A stretch of 64,000 bases of DNA from Halorubrum halophilum (GCF_000739595.1 NZ_BBJP01000036.1:62001-126000); one strand, 5' to 3'; counted from the stretch's first letter, positions 54,023-62,901 are shown. Program-made: numbers and translations. Notes: a model not told the origin generated them from the sequence alone.

Positions 54023-55633
54023 ATGAGCTGGACACGCCGGATCCGCGATATCCTGACAGACGGCGACGGCCGATTACCGGTGGGGCTGACGCTGCTCTCG
54101 GCCGCCATCGCCGGCACGCTGGTGTTCCCGCTGGCGTGGCTGGTGATCGAGGCGGTCACCGTCGAGCGGTCGCGGGCGATGGACCTGTTGTTCAGCGCGG
54201 GAACCGCCGAGGTGCTGGCGAACAGCCTGCTGCTGATGGGCGGCGTCACCGCGTTTTCGATCCTGCTGGGCGTTCCACTGGCGTACCTGACGGCGCGGAC
54301 CGACCTCCCCTTCCGTCGGTTCTGGTCGATCGCGGTCGCGCTCCCGCTCGTCGTGCCGAGCTACGTCGGCGCGTTCTCCTTCGTCTCCGCGTTCGGTCCC
54401 CGCGGCGAGTTCCACGACCTGCTCGCGCCGCTGGGGATCGAGCGGCTCCCCGAGATCTACGGGCTCCCGGGAACGGTCCTCGTCATCACTCTCTACACGT
54501 ACCCGTACGTCTACCTGACCACTCGCGCCGCGCTCCTCTCGCTCGACACGACGCTGATCGAGGCGGCGCGGACGCTGAACCACGGTCGGCTCGAGGCGTT
54601 CCGCCGCGTGACGCTTCCCGTGATCCGCCCGGCGATCGCCGCCGGGTCGCTGCTGGCGGCGCTGTACGCGGTGTCCGACTTCGGGACGCCGACGATCATG
54701 CGGCTCCCCGTGTTCACCCGCCAGATCTACGTCGAGTACAACTCCTTCGGCCGGGACTACGCCGCCCTCCTCTCGCTGCAGCTGCTCGCCGTGGTGCTCG
54801 TCGTGCTCGCGCTGGAGTGGTTCGTCCGGTCCGACCGCTCCGCCCACGGCGACGACGCGGGAAACACCGACCGGCTCGTCGGACTGGGGCGGTGGCGCTG
54901 GCCGGCGACGCTCCTGCCGGCGTCGGTGTCCGCGGTCGCGCTGCTCGTTCCCCTCTGGATCCTCCTCCTGTGGCTCGTCCGCACCGACACCGGTCGCCGC
55001 CCCTCGATGGCGTTCGAGTGGGTGCAGGCGCTCAACTCGGTGTCGGTCGCCGCGGCGGCCGCGGTCGTCGCCGCGCTGGCGGCGCTCCCGGTCGCGTACT
55101 TCGCCGCGAACCACGACTCACCGCTGTCGACGCTGTTCGAGCGCACGACGTACGTCGGGTTCGCGGTCCCCGGAATCGTGTTGGCGCTCGCGTTGGTCTA
55201 CTTCGGGTCGAGCTACCTCCCGTGGCTCTACCAGACGCTCCCCCTGCTGGTGTTCGCGTACGTCGTCCGGTTCCTGCCGCAGGTCGTCGGGTCGACGCGG
55301 ACCTCGATCCTGGGCGTCGACCCGCGGCTGGTCGAGGCGAGCCGAGCGCTCGGCGAGTCGTCGATGGGGGCGTTCCGGCGCGTGACGTTCCCCTTAGTGC
55401 GGTCCGGGATCGTCGCCGGCGCCGCCCTCGTGTTCCTCACGACGATGAAGGAGCTCCCGGTCACGCTCATTCTCCGCCCCTCCAACTTCGAGACGATCGT
55501 CACGCAGATCTGGCGCGCACAAGAGTCCGGGCTCTACCAGTACGCGGTCGTCCCCACCCTCCTCCTCCTCGTCATCTCCGGGCTCTCGATGGTCGTCATG
55601 CTCGCACAGGAGGGCGGCGAGGACGGACTATAA
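54023..55633 (+). CDS. Fe(III)-type ABC transporter permease (FbpB-like, fused double permease)
   Basis: This is a 536-residue protein of about 12 hydrophobic helices in two homologous halves. Each half ends with an ABC ATPase-coupling loop: LIEAARTLNHGRLEAFRRVTLP (about residue 185) and LVEASRALGESSMGAFRRVTFP (about 450). This fused layout is typical of ferric-iron permeases such as FbpB/SfuB, making it the partner of the SBP at 46973. I chose ATG 54023; GTG 53984 would add 13 residues. No ATPase gene follows, because repeat copy E begins at the stop codon. Confidence 0.9.
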   Translation: MSWTRRIRDILTDGDGRLPVGLTLLSAAIAGTLVFPLAWLVIEAVTVERSRAMDLLFSAGTAEVLANSLLLMGGVTAFSILLGVPLAYLTARTDLPFRRFWSIAVALPLVVPSYVGAFSFVSAFGPRGEFHDLLAPLGIERLPEIYGLPGTVLVITLYTYPYVYLTTRAALLSLDTTLIEAARTLNHGRLEAFRRVTLPVIRPAIAAGSLLAALYAVSDFGTPTIMRLPVFTRQIYVEYNSFGRDYAALLSLQLLAVVLVVLALEWFVRSDRSAHGDDAGNTDRLVGLGRWRWPATLLPASVSAVALLVPLWILLLWLVRTDTGRRPSMAFEWVQALNSVSVAAAAAVVAALAALPVAYFAANHDSPLSTLFERTTYVGFAVPGIVLALALVYFGSSYLPWLYQTLPLLVFAYVVRFLPQVVGSTRTSILGVDPRLVEASRALGESSMGAFRRVTFPLVRSGIVAGAALVFLTTMKELPVTLILRPSNFETIVTQIWRAQESGLYQYAVVPTLLLLVISGLSMVVMLAQEGGEDGL

Positions 55634-56143
55634 AGTGGTAGAGGATCCGGCGTCATAGAGCGATTTGTCCTCGCTCAGTCTGATTGTCACCGATCGATCT
55701 GCTGTGCGGTGGCGCGTGCCTCCGAGCGCCCGAAGGGCGTGAGGAGCACGCGCGAGGGAGTCGCTGGCGCCATCGGCGCCAGCGACGAGGCTGGGGAGGC
55801 GTGAGGCTGTACGGTGCGGTCGGGTGGGACTCAAAGGGGCAGTCTCCGGCGGCGAAGCCGCCGGCTGCCAGAGGCGCGAAGCGCCTCGCTGTCACCGGCG
55901 CTATGCGCCGGTTTCAAGCGAGAGCTTCGCTCTCGCCCTGCCGCGAGGACGAAGCACGGCGCAGCAAGCACCACAGCGAGCAACGCGAGCGAGGAGCGTG
56001 GTTCGAAACGGCGAAGCCGTTTCGTCATCACGAGACGCCTTCGGCGTCTCGAACGACAGCAAGTCGCGCGAGTCCTCGCGGCTGGGGCTTTGGAGGTACT
56101 CACCGCCGCTCTGTCAGCGATCGCTTTTAAGCGATCGACTATC
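55629..56143 (-). repeat. Hairpin-rich intergenic repeat, copy E (reverse, expanded)
   Basis: This is the largest copy, in reverse orientation. Outer arms are CAAAG-GGG-CAG (55832-55842) and CTG-GGG-CTTTG (56082-56092). Between them are six small palindromes: 55846-55864 and 55871-55887 (GCGAAGC centres), 55894-55912, 55918-55936 (GCTTCGC centre), 56005-56023 (GCGAAGC-like) and 56031-56051 (CC-TTC-GG). A further arm pair GCCGCGAGGAC/GTCCTCGCGGC spans 55940-56082. Hairpin 2 is GTCGCTGGCGCC-ATC-GGCGCCAGCGAC (55760-55786). The left part of the gap, 55634-55700, is unremarkable. Confidence 0.9.
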
Positions 56144-56207
56144 GATCCGCCCTCCTTCACGTCCCGATTCCACACGTACTTACCCGACTCCGCCCCAGCG
56201 GATCGAC

Positions 56208-57143
56208 ATGGACCTCACCGATTCGACCGCACTCGTCACCGGCGGCGCGGGGCTCGTCGGGAGCCACCTCGCCGCGCGGCTCCTCGATCGCGGCGCGACC
56301 GTCCGCGTCGCCGACGACCTCTCGAAGGGCGACCGCGAGCGCGTCCCGGACGGCGCCGAGTTTATCGAGGCCGACCTCACCGATCCCGACGATGTCGCAG
56401 AGGCGGTCACCGACGACCTCGATGTCGTCTTCCACTTCGCCGCGTACACCGACACGAACTACGACGACGACCGGGAGCTGTTCGAGGACAACACGGCGAT
56501 GACGTACAATGTCTTAGAACGGATGCACGAGGTCGGCGTCGACCGGCTCGCCTTCACCTCCTCCTCGACGGTGTACGGCGAGGCGCCCCGGCCGACGCCG
56601 GAGGACTACGGGCCCCTCGAACCCATCTCCATCTACGGCTCCTCGAAGCTCGCCGACGAGGCGCTGATCTCGACGCACGCCCACTCGTACGGCGTCCGGT
56701 CGTGGGTGTTCCGCTTCGCGAACATCGTCGGCCCGCACCAGCGGGGGAACGTGATCCCGGACTTCATCCAGAAGCTCGACGCCGACCCGAGCGAGCTCGA
56801 GATCCTCGGCGACGGCCGCCAGGAGAAGTCGTACATGCACGTCTCGGAGTGCGTCGACGCTATCCAGCACGTCGTCGAGCACGCCGACGAGGACCTGAAC
56901 GTGTATAACCTCGGGACGGAGACGACCACCTCTGTCACCGATATCGCCGATATCGTCAGCGACGAACTCGGTGTCGACCCCGAGTACGATTACACCGGCG
57001 GCGACCGCGGCTGGACCGGCGACGTGCCGAAGATGCGCCTGTCGATCGAGAAGCTCGCCGACCTCGGCTGGGAGCCGTCGATCGAGAGCGACGAGGCCGT
57101 GCGGCGCAGCGCGCGGGAGCTTATCGACGAGATCGTCTCGTAA
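56208..57143 (+). CDS. NAD-dependent nucleotide-sugar epimerase/dehydratase (GalE-like)
   Basis: This is a 311-residue extended SDR with Rossmann motif TGGAGLVGSHL (Gly12-Gly18). Catalytic Ser/Thr is in TSSSTVYGE with Tyr143 and Lys147 in SIYGSSKLADE, and a substrate-binding region FRFANIVGPHQRGNVIPDF. It probably interconverts a nucleotide sugar (UDP-glucose 4-epimerase-like) and could feed the glycosyltransferases of the preceding cluster. It is isolated between repeat copies E and F. Confidence 0.85.
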   Translation: MDLTDSTALVTGGAGLVGSHLAARLLDRGATVRVADDLSKGDRERVPDGAEFIEADLTDPDDVAEAVTDDLDVVFHFAAYTDTNYDDDRELFEDNTAMTYNVLERMHEVGVDRLAFTSSSTVYGEAPRPTPEDYGPLEPISIYGSSKLADEALISTHAHSYGVRSWVFRFANIVGPHQRGNVIPDFIQKLDADPSELEILGDGRQEKSYMHVSECVDAIQHVVEHADEDLNVYNLGTETTTSVTDIADIVSDELGVDPEYDYTGGDRGWTGDVPKMRLSIEKLADLGWEPSIESDEAVRRSARELIDEIVS

Positions 57144-57193
57144 GTAGTGGCAGACGGACGCTGTGACATCCCTAATTGCCGTTCAGAGTGATT

Positions 57194-57591
57194 ATTTATA
57201 AATCGCTGATTGCGGTCGACCGTGGTCGCCTCCGAAGACCTAGCCGTTCGCTTATAAATGGTCGTCAACAGATCGGCGGCGAACACCTCCAAAGCCCCAG
57301 CCGGGAGGCGGGCGCACGCTCGTTGCGCGCTTCAGTCGCTCGCTCCGCTCGCTCCTTCCAGTGCTTACGTCGTCATCAGAACGCGGAGCGTTCTGATTGG
57401 CTCACGAGAGCGAAGCTCTCGTGAACGCCTGCACCCGCCTCCCGGCTGCCCTTTGTGTCCCGCCCCGAACTGCTCCGCACAGCACCTCACACCTCCCCAG
57501 CCTCGTCAGTCGCCTCCGCTTCGCTCCGGCGACCTCGCGCGTGCTGACTCGCGGCCGCCGAGGGCGGCCGCTCGCAGGCACGCGCCACCGC
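57194..57591 (+). repeat. Hairpin-rich intergenic repeat, copy F
   Basis: Leader units with TTATAAAT are at about 57195 and 57252. Hairpin 1 arms CAGCCGGGAGGCGGGCGCA (57298-57316) and 57430-57448 pair at 18 of 19 positions. Inside hairpin 1 are two extra palindromes, ATCAGAACGC-GGA-GCGTTCTGAT and TCACGAGAGC-GAA-GCTCTCGTGA (near 57376-57423). Hairpin 3 is GCGGCCGCC-GAG-GGCGGCCGC. It lies between the epimerase and argS. Confidence 0.92.
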
Positions 57592-57686
57592 AGTCCTGAG
57601 TGTCTCAATTTTGTCCCTTCGATCCCACGTCTCGCCCGCCGAGCCGCTTCGGAAGGGCCTTTTAACCCGCCCGTCGAACGGACGGT

Positions 57687-59495
57687 ATGTTCAGGCAGTT
57701 CCGGTCGGAGGTGGCCGACGCGCTCGGCGAGGCGCTCGCCTCGCTGGACCTCCCGACCGACGACCTCGGCATCGAACGCCCGCCCGACGATATGGACGCG
57801 ACGCTCGCCTCCAGCGTCGCCTTCCGACTCGCGGGCGAGGTCGGCGACGCGCCCCCGAACGTGGCCGCGACGGTCGCCGACGCGGTCGATATCGACGGGT
57901 ACGACTACCTCAACGCGGTCGACACCGCCGGCCCGTACGTCAACTTCCACGCGGGCGAGCGCTACCTCGCCGACACGCTCGACGCGGCCGCCCCCGACGC
58001 GGACTACGGCGCGCTCCCCGACCGGGACACCTCGGTCGTCGTCGAGCACACGAGCGCGAACCCGACCGGCCCGGTCCACGTCGGCCGCGCGCGCAACCCG
58101 ATCGTCGGCGACGCGGTCGCGAACCTCATGGAGTACGCGGGCTACGACGTGGACCGCCACTACTACGTCAACGACGCGGGCCGCCAGATGGCGGTGTTCA
58201 CGTGGGCGTACGAGCGGTTCGACGAGTCGGACTTGGCGGAGGACCCCGCCCGCGACCGCGCCGAGTACGACCTCGTGCGCTACTACCGCAAGGGGAATTC
58301 CTACTTGGAGGAGGCCGACCCCGAGGCCGTTGAGACCGCGGAAGACGAAATCGCCGCGATCCTCCAGGGCCTCGAAGCCGGCGACGAGGAGACGTACGAG
58401 CGCGTCGGCGAGGTCGTCGACACGGTCCTCGGCGGGATGAAGGACTGTCTCGCCCGCCTGCCCGCCGAGTTCGACGAGTTCGTCAAGGAGACGCGGTTCA
58501 TGCGCGACGGCTCGACCGACGACATCGCGGCGCGGCTCAAGGAGACAGACCACGCTGTCTACGAGGAGGACGCGTGGCAGCTGGAGCTCGACGACTGGGG
58601 GATCGATAAGAACCTCGTCTTCCTGCGCTCCGACGACACCAGCCTCTACACCACCCGCGACCTGGCGCACCACGAGTGGAAGTTCGCGAACTACGACCGC
58701 GCCGTCACCGTGCTCGGCGAGGACCACAAGCTGCAGGCCGACCAGCTCGACGCGACCCTCGAACTCCTCGGCAACGACACCGACCGGCTCGGGCACGTCA
58801 TCTACTCGTACGTCAACCTCCCGGACGGGAAGATGTCCACCCGAAAGGGGACCGGCGTGATGCTCGACGACCTCCTCGACGAGGCGATCGACCGCGCCCG
58901 CGAGGCGGTCGAGACCCGGATGAACGACCGGATCCGCGACGACGACCTCACCGAGGCGGACGTGGAGCGCATCGCCCACGAGGTCGGGATCGGCGCGGTC
59001 CGGTACGACATCGTCTCGAAGCAGCCCGCGAAGGCGATCACCTTCGACTGGGAGGACGCGCTCGACTTCGAGGGGCAGTCCGCCCCGTTCGTCCAGTACG
59101 TCCACGCGCGCTGTTGCGGGATCTTGGACGAGGCGGCCGACGCCGGGGTCGAGGTGCCGGGCGTGACGGCGGACGCCGAGGGGGTCGTCGACGTCGACGC
59201 TCTCGACGTCGACGCGTCGACGCTTGAGACCGAGGCGGCCCGCGACCTCCTCCGCGAGGTTGCTCGCTTCCCCGCTGCCATCGAGTCGGCGGCGGACGAC
59301 TTGGAGCCGCACACGATCGCCACGTTCACCCGCGAGTTCGCCGACGCGTACAACGCTTTTTATCGGGAGTGTCCGGTCGTGACCGCCGAGGACGAAGATC
59401 TGCGGGCCGCTCGCGTCGCGCTCGTCGCGGCCGCGAAGCACACGATGGCGAACGCCCTCGACGTGCTCGGGGTCGAGGCGCCCGACTCGATGTAG
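57687..59495 (+). CDS. argS: Arginyl-tRNA synthetase
   Basis: This 602-residue class I synthetase has an N-terminal Add-1 tRNA-binding domain (about 1-110), HIGH-type motif HVGRARN (about residue 131, within [16 protein letters not shown]), KMSKS-type GKMSTRKG (about 381) and a C-terminal helical anticodon-binding domain. Acidic insertions are typical of haloarchaea. It is flanked on both sides by hairpin-rich repeat copies F and G. Confidence 0.97.
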   Translation: MFRQFRSEVADALGEALASLDLPTDDLGIERPPDDMDATLASSVAFRLAGEVGDAPPNVAATVADAVDIDGYDYLNAVDTAGPYVNFHAGERYLADTLDAAAPDADYGALPDRDTSVVVEHTSANPTGPVHVGRARNPIVGDAVANLMEYAGYDVDRHYYVNDAGRQMAVFTWAYERFDESDLAEDPARDRAEYDLVRYYRKGNSYLEEADPEAVETAEDEIAAILQGLEAGDEETYERVGEVVDTVLGGMKDCLARLPAEFDEFVKETRFMRDGSTDDIAARLKETDHAVYEEDAWQLELDDWGIDKNLVFLRSDDTSLYTTRDLAHHEWKFANYDRAVTVLGEDHKLQADQLDATLELLGNDTDRLGHVIYSYVNLPDGKMSTRKGTGVMLDDLLDEAIDRAREAVETRMNDRIRDDDLTEADVERIAHEVGIGAVRYDIVSKQPAKAITFDWEDALDFEGQSAPFVQYVHARCCGILDEAADAGVEVPGVTADAEGVVDVDALDVDASTLETEAARDLLREVARFPAAIESAADDLEPHTIATFTREFADAYNAFYRECPVVTAEDEDLRAARVALVAAAKHTMANALDVLGVEAPDSM

Positions 59496-59529
59496 GATCG
59501 GGGCGACGATTGGTTCGGTCGTTCGGTTT

Positions 59530-59860
59530 TGTTCGATCGGGGTGTTGGCGGCGGATCGATGATGACCATCGCCAAAGGCCAAACCGCTCGCTTATAAATA
59601 GTTGATCGCAGATCGACGGTGACCACCGCCAAAGCCCCAGCCGCGAGGCGCTTCGCGCCTCTGGCAGCCGGCGGCGAAGCCGCCGGCGACTGCCCCTTTG
59701 AGTTCCACCCGACCGCACAGCACCTCACACCTCCCCAGCCTCGCGGCTCACGGCTCGCGGCTCCGCCGCTCGCGTTCGCCGCGTCCCTCGCGCGGCGCTC
59801 CTCGCGGCCGTCAGAGACGACCGCTCGGAGGCGCGCGCCACCGCATCTCATTTATAAACG
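59530..59860 (+). repeat. Hairpin-rich intergenic repeat, copy G
   Basis: A degenerate leader near 59545-59590 is followed by a second unit with CTTATAAATAG (59591). After CAAAGCCCCAG come two palindromes, GAGGCGCTTCGCGCCTC and GCCGGCGGCGAAGCCGCCGG, then CTGCCCCTTTGAG. The second linker is recognisable as CCTCACACCTCCCCAGCCTC, and hairpin 3 is GCGGCCGTC-AGA-GACGACCGC. The right end is ATTTATAAA. It lies between argS and prf1. Its hairpin modules are nearly the same as those in copies A and E. Confidence 0.9.
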
Positions 59861-59951
59861 ACCCTGCGATCGACCGCCCGTGTGACGCGGTACCGTCGCG
59901 CTGGCCGGGAGGTCAAAGCTTACTTACCCGCACGCCGCCGTATTTAGGGTA

Positions 59952-61202
59952 ATGAGTAGCGACGCCCAAGAGGCGAGCGACGACCGGCGGAAATACGAAT
60001 TCCGCAAGGTCATCGAGGAGCTCCGCGACTTCGAGGGCTCCGGCACGCAGCTCGTCACCATCTACATCCCCGAGGATCGGCAGATCTCCGACGTGGTCGC
60101 CCACGTCACGCAGGAACACAGCGAGGCGTCCAACATCAAGTCCAAGCAGACGCGGACGGCGGTTCAGGACGCGCTGACATCGATCAAAGACCGCCTCCGC
60201 TACTACGACACCTTTCCGCCGGAGAACGGGATGGTGATCTTCTCGGGTGCCATCGACGCCGGCGGCGGCCAGACAGACATGGTCACGCGGACGCTGGAGT
60301 CGCCCCCGCAGCCCGTTGAGTCGTTCCGCTACCACTGCGACTCCGAGTTCCTCACCGAGCCGCTCGAACACATGCTGGAGGACTCCGGGCTCTTCGGGCT
60401 CATCGTCTTAGACCGCCGTGAGGCCAACGTCGGCTGGCTGAAGGGCAAGCGGGTCGAACCCGTCAAGTCCGCCTCCTCGCTCGTCCCCGGCAAACAGCGG
60501 AAGGGGGGGCAGTCCGCACAGCGGTTCGCCCGCCTCCGCCTCGAAGCGATCGACAACTTCTACCAGGAGGTCGCGGGGATGGCCGACGACCTCTTCGTCG
60601 ATAAGCGCCACGAGCTCGACGGCATCCTCGTCGGCGGTCCCTCGCCGACAAAAGACGAGTTCCTCGACGGCGACTACCTCCACCACGAGCTGCAGGACAA
60701 GGTGCTCGGCAAGTTCGACGTGGCGTACACCGACGAGTCCGGGCTGAAGGACCTCGTCGACAACGCCAGCGAGGCGCTCGCCGATCAGGAGATCGTCGAG
60801 GACAAGCGCCACATGGAGGAGTTCTTCGAGAACCTCAACACCGGCGACGAGGCCACGTACGGGTTCGACCAGACCCGCCGAAACCTGATCATGGGCTCGG
60901 TCGACCGCCTCCTCATCTCCGAGGACCTCCGGTCCGACGTGGTCGTCTACGAGTGCCCGAACGGCCACGAGGAGTACGAGGTGATCGACGCACGACACTC
61001 GACCCCGGACCACGAGTGCGCCGAGTGCGGCGAGGAGGCCGACGTCGACGAGCGCGAGGACGTGATCGAACACCTGATGGCGATTGCCGAACAGCGCGGC
61101 ACCGACACCAAGTTCATCTCGACCGACTTCGAGAAGGGCGAACAGCTGCTCGACGCGTTCGGCGGAATCGCAGGAATCCTGCGCTACTCGACCGGCGTCT
61201 GA
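59952..61202 (+). CDS. prf1: Peptide chain release factor aRF1
   Basis: This 416-residue factor reads all three stop codons and releases the peptide. It has stop-codon-recognition NIKS (residues 61-64), catalytic GGQ (185-187, in GKQRKGGQSAQRF), and a C-terminal domain with a zinc-finger-like cluster CPNGHEEYE...CAECGEEAD, plus FGGIAGILRY. Length is standard for archaea. A TATA-like CTTACTTA lies about 30 bases upstream of the ATG. Confidence 0.96.
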   Translation: MSSDAQEASDDRRKYEFRKVIEELRDFEGSGTQLVTIYIPEDRQISDVVAHVTQEHSEASNIKSKQTRTAVQDALTSIKDRLRYYDTFPPENGMVIFSGAIDAGGGQTDMVTRTLESPPQPVESFRYHCDSEFLTEPLEHMLEDSGLFGLIVLDRREANVGWLKGKRVEPVKSASSLVPGKQRKGGQSAQRFARLRLEAIDNFYQEVAGMADDLFVDKRHELDGILVGGPSPTKDEFLDGDYLHHELQDKVLGKFDVAYTDESGLKDLVDNASEALADQEIVEDKRHMEEFFENLNTGDEATYGFDQTRRNLIMGSVDRLLISEDLRSDVVVYECPNGHEEYEVIDARHSTPDHECAECGEEADVDEREDVIEHLMAIAEQRGTDTKFISTDFEKGEQLLDAFGGIAGILRYSTGV

Positions 61203-61233
61203 TCCGGCGAGTCAGCGTTCGGTTTTTCTCGGC

Positions 61234-61674
61234 CTACTGATCCGGCTCCACGGGCGCCGCCGCGATCTCCAGACACGCGCACGCGTCCGTCTCGGGGTCG
61301 AAGCAGTCCGGACACTCCGGCTGCCGGTCGATGATCGTGTCGAGCCGCTCGGCGACGGTGTCGTCGATGACCGCCTCCAGCTCGCGGGCCTCGTCGCGGA
61401 ACTCCTCGACCGCGAGCACGTTCGCGAGGAAGCGCTCGATGATACAGTAGGTCTGGAGCGCGTCGCGCGCCCGCACGATCCCGTCGTCGGTGAGCCGGAC
61501 CCCCTTGTACTTCTCGTGTTCTGCGAGCCCGCGCTCCTCGAGCTTCCCGATCATCTCGTTGGCGCTCGCCGGGCTGACGCCGAGCGAGTCGGCGATCGAC
61601 CCGGTGGAGGCGGGACCGTCTTCCTGCTTCTGTACGACGTATATCGTCTTGAGGTACTGGTCTGCGGTGTTCAC
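61234..61674 (-). CDS. DtxR/SirR-family metal-dependent repressor with Cys-rich tail
   Basis: This is a 146-residue protein. Its N-terminal winged helix (MNTADQYLKTIYVVQKQEDG, SIADSLGVSPASANEMIGKLEERGL) and dimerisation/metal domain (about 65-115, with conserved His/Glu/Cys-like TYCIIERFLANVLAVEEF) follow the DtxR/MntR pattern. It has no SH3 domain. The C-terminus adds CPDC...CACLE, possibly an extra metal site. It is the only DtxR-type gene in the window and the best local candidate to bind the five iron boxes at 44-54 kb. Confidence 0.9.
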   Translation of the reverse strand: MNTADQYLKTIYVVQKQEDGPASTGSIADSLGVSPASANEMIGKLEERGLAEHEKYKGVRLTDDGIVRARDALQTYCIIERFLANVLAVEEFRDEARELEAVIDDTVAERLDTIIDRQPECPDCFDPETDACACLEIAAAPVEPDQ

Positions 61675-61717
61675 GGCTTCCCTCCGTCGGCGCTCGTCGT
61701 CGGTTCGATCCCCCGAT

Positions 61718-62203
61718 TCATCGTCGCTCCATGACCTCGGTTACCTCGCTGACGCCCTCAGCCTCGTCCTCGCGGATCGCGTGCAGCTCGTCCAACAGCT
61801 CCGCGCGGTCGACCGAGAACTCGGCGTCCGACTCCTCGATCGCCTGGATAAGGTCGTCGTAGAACTTGTAGGCGGTCTCCTCGTTGCACAGCTGGTCGTA
61901 AAGAACTCCGTCGAAGTCCTCCGGCTGGGTCCGCCCGTACCGCGCGCCCACGAGCTCCTCGATCTCGTCGAACGGGACGCTCTCGACGCCGAGCCCCTCG
62001 ATGAGCGATTCGAGCCGCCGGCGGTGCTCGGCCGACTCGTCGGCGGCGTCCGCGAGCAGGTCCTCGATCTCCTCGTCGAGTTCGGCGTCGAGGCTCTGGT
62101 AGTGGTGGTGCGCCCGTGCCTCCACGACCTCTTCCAGCACGATCCCGATCTGTAACAACCGGGCGAGCTGGTCGTCCGAGGCGATCCGCTGGCTCACGCT
62201 CAC
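61718..62203 (-). CDS. Ferritin-like/rubrerythrin-like helical protein
   Basis: This is a roughly 161-residue four-helix-bundle-type protein. Helix 1 has the Glu/His pattern LEEVVEARAHHHYQSL, helix 2 DESAEHRRRLESLIEGLG, and helix 3 NEETAYKFYDDLIQAIEES, fitting an Exx(E)H di-iron site. It lies 43 bases upstream of the DtxR-type gene on the same strand, so the two are probably one iron-homeostasis operon. Several GTG starts are possible (62212, 62203); 62203 gives MSVSQRIAS. Confidence 0.75.
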   Translation of the reverse strand: MSVSQRIASDDQLARLLQIGIVLEEVVEARAHHHYQSLDAELDEEIEDLLADAADESAEHRRRLESLIEGLGVESVPFDEIEELVGARYGRTQPEDFDGVLYDQLCNEETAYKFYDDLIQAIEESDAEFSVDRAELLDELHAIREDEAEGVSEVTEVMERR

Positions 62204-62301
62204 GGCGACCACCCGTCACCGTTCGATACGACCGTACGCATACACGTCATCTCAGACGTAGTCCGACTTAAGGAGTTCCCCTCCGACGCGACGCTGGCGC
62301 T

Positions 62302-62901
62302 CTATATCCCGAGCCAGTCGTCGTTCCGGATCTGGTGTCCCTCCTCTCGACAGATCTTCGCCGCCTGTCGTCGGATCTGCCGCGAGGTCGGGAGCTTCTC
62401 CTTGTCGCGGATCCGGTCGACGACCCAGTCGCGGACGACGCCGATCGCCTCGTCGTCGTCGTCGGGACTGAGCCGCTGAAGCTCGAAAAAGGTCTTTTCG
62501 TAGGCGTCGTACTGCGACCCGCCCAGCTTTTCGTCCGGGAGCGTCTCGCTGAGTTCCACGATCCGCTTCATGGCCGCGGCGACCGTCGGCCGCTGTATCC
62601 GAACGCGGACGCGATCCGGGGAGTCGAACACCACGGCGTCCGTTTCGGGCACCAGCTGCTCGACGGTGTACCGCTCGTCCGACGGCCCGATATCTCGGTC
62701 TCCGATCGCCGCGACGATCTCCGCCCCCGTGGCCGGGAACTCCAGCGACTCGAGATCTGCCTCGACGTCGTCGAGATCCGCGGCGTCGATCTCCGGCTCC
62801 GGCTCGTCGCCGCGTTCCAGCTCCGCCTCGACGTCGCGCCGCCGCTGCCGGTCGTCCTCGTTGCGCGCCTGTTTCTCTCGTCCGTCCTTGTCGTCTGCCA
62901 T
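62302..62901 (-). CDS. Conserved acidic haloarchaeal protein (DUF5789-like)
   Basis: This is a 199-residue protein. It has a charged coiled-coil N-terminus (MADDKDGREKQARNEDDRQR), an acidic linker, a small domain with LEFPATGAEIVAAIGDRDIG and YTVEQLVPETDAVVFDSPDR, and a C-terminal helical region ending in SRQIRRQAAKICREEGH. It resembles the uncharacterised haloarchaeal DUF5789; this label is uncertain. ATG 62901 is chosen at the start of acidic coding sequence. Confidence 0.7.
   Translation of the reverse strand: MADDKDGREKQARNEDDRQRRRDVEAELERGDEPEPEIDAADLDDVEADLESLEFPATGAEIVAAIGDRDIGPSDERYTVEQLVPETDAVVFDSPDRVRVRIQRPTVAAAMKRIVELSETLPDEKLGGSQYDAYEKTFFELQRLSPDDDDEAIGVVRDWVVDRIRDKEKLPTSRQIRRQAAKICREEGHQIRNDDWLGI

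Noticed and set aside
55629-56143. Copy E as a conventional insertion sequence
   Set aside because: No transposase frame, no target-site duplication identified, and the content is only nested palindromes.
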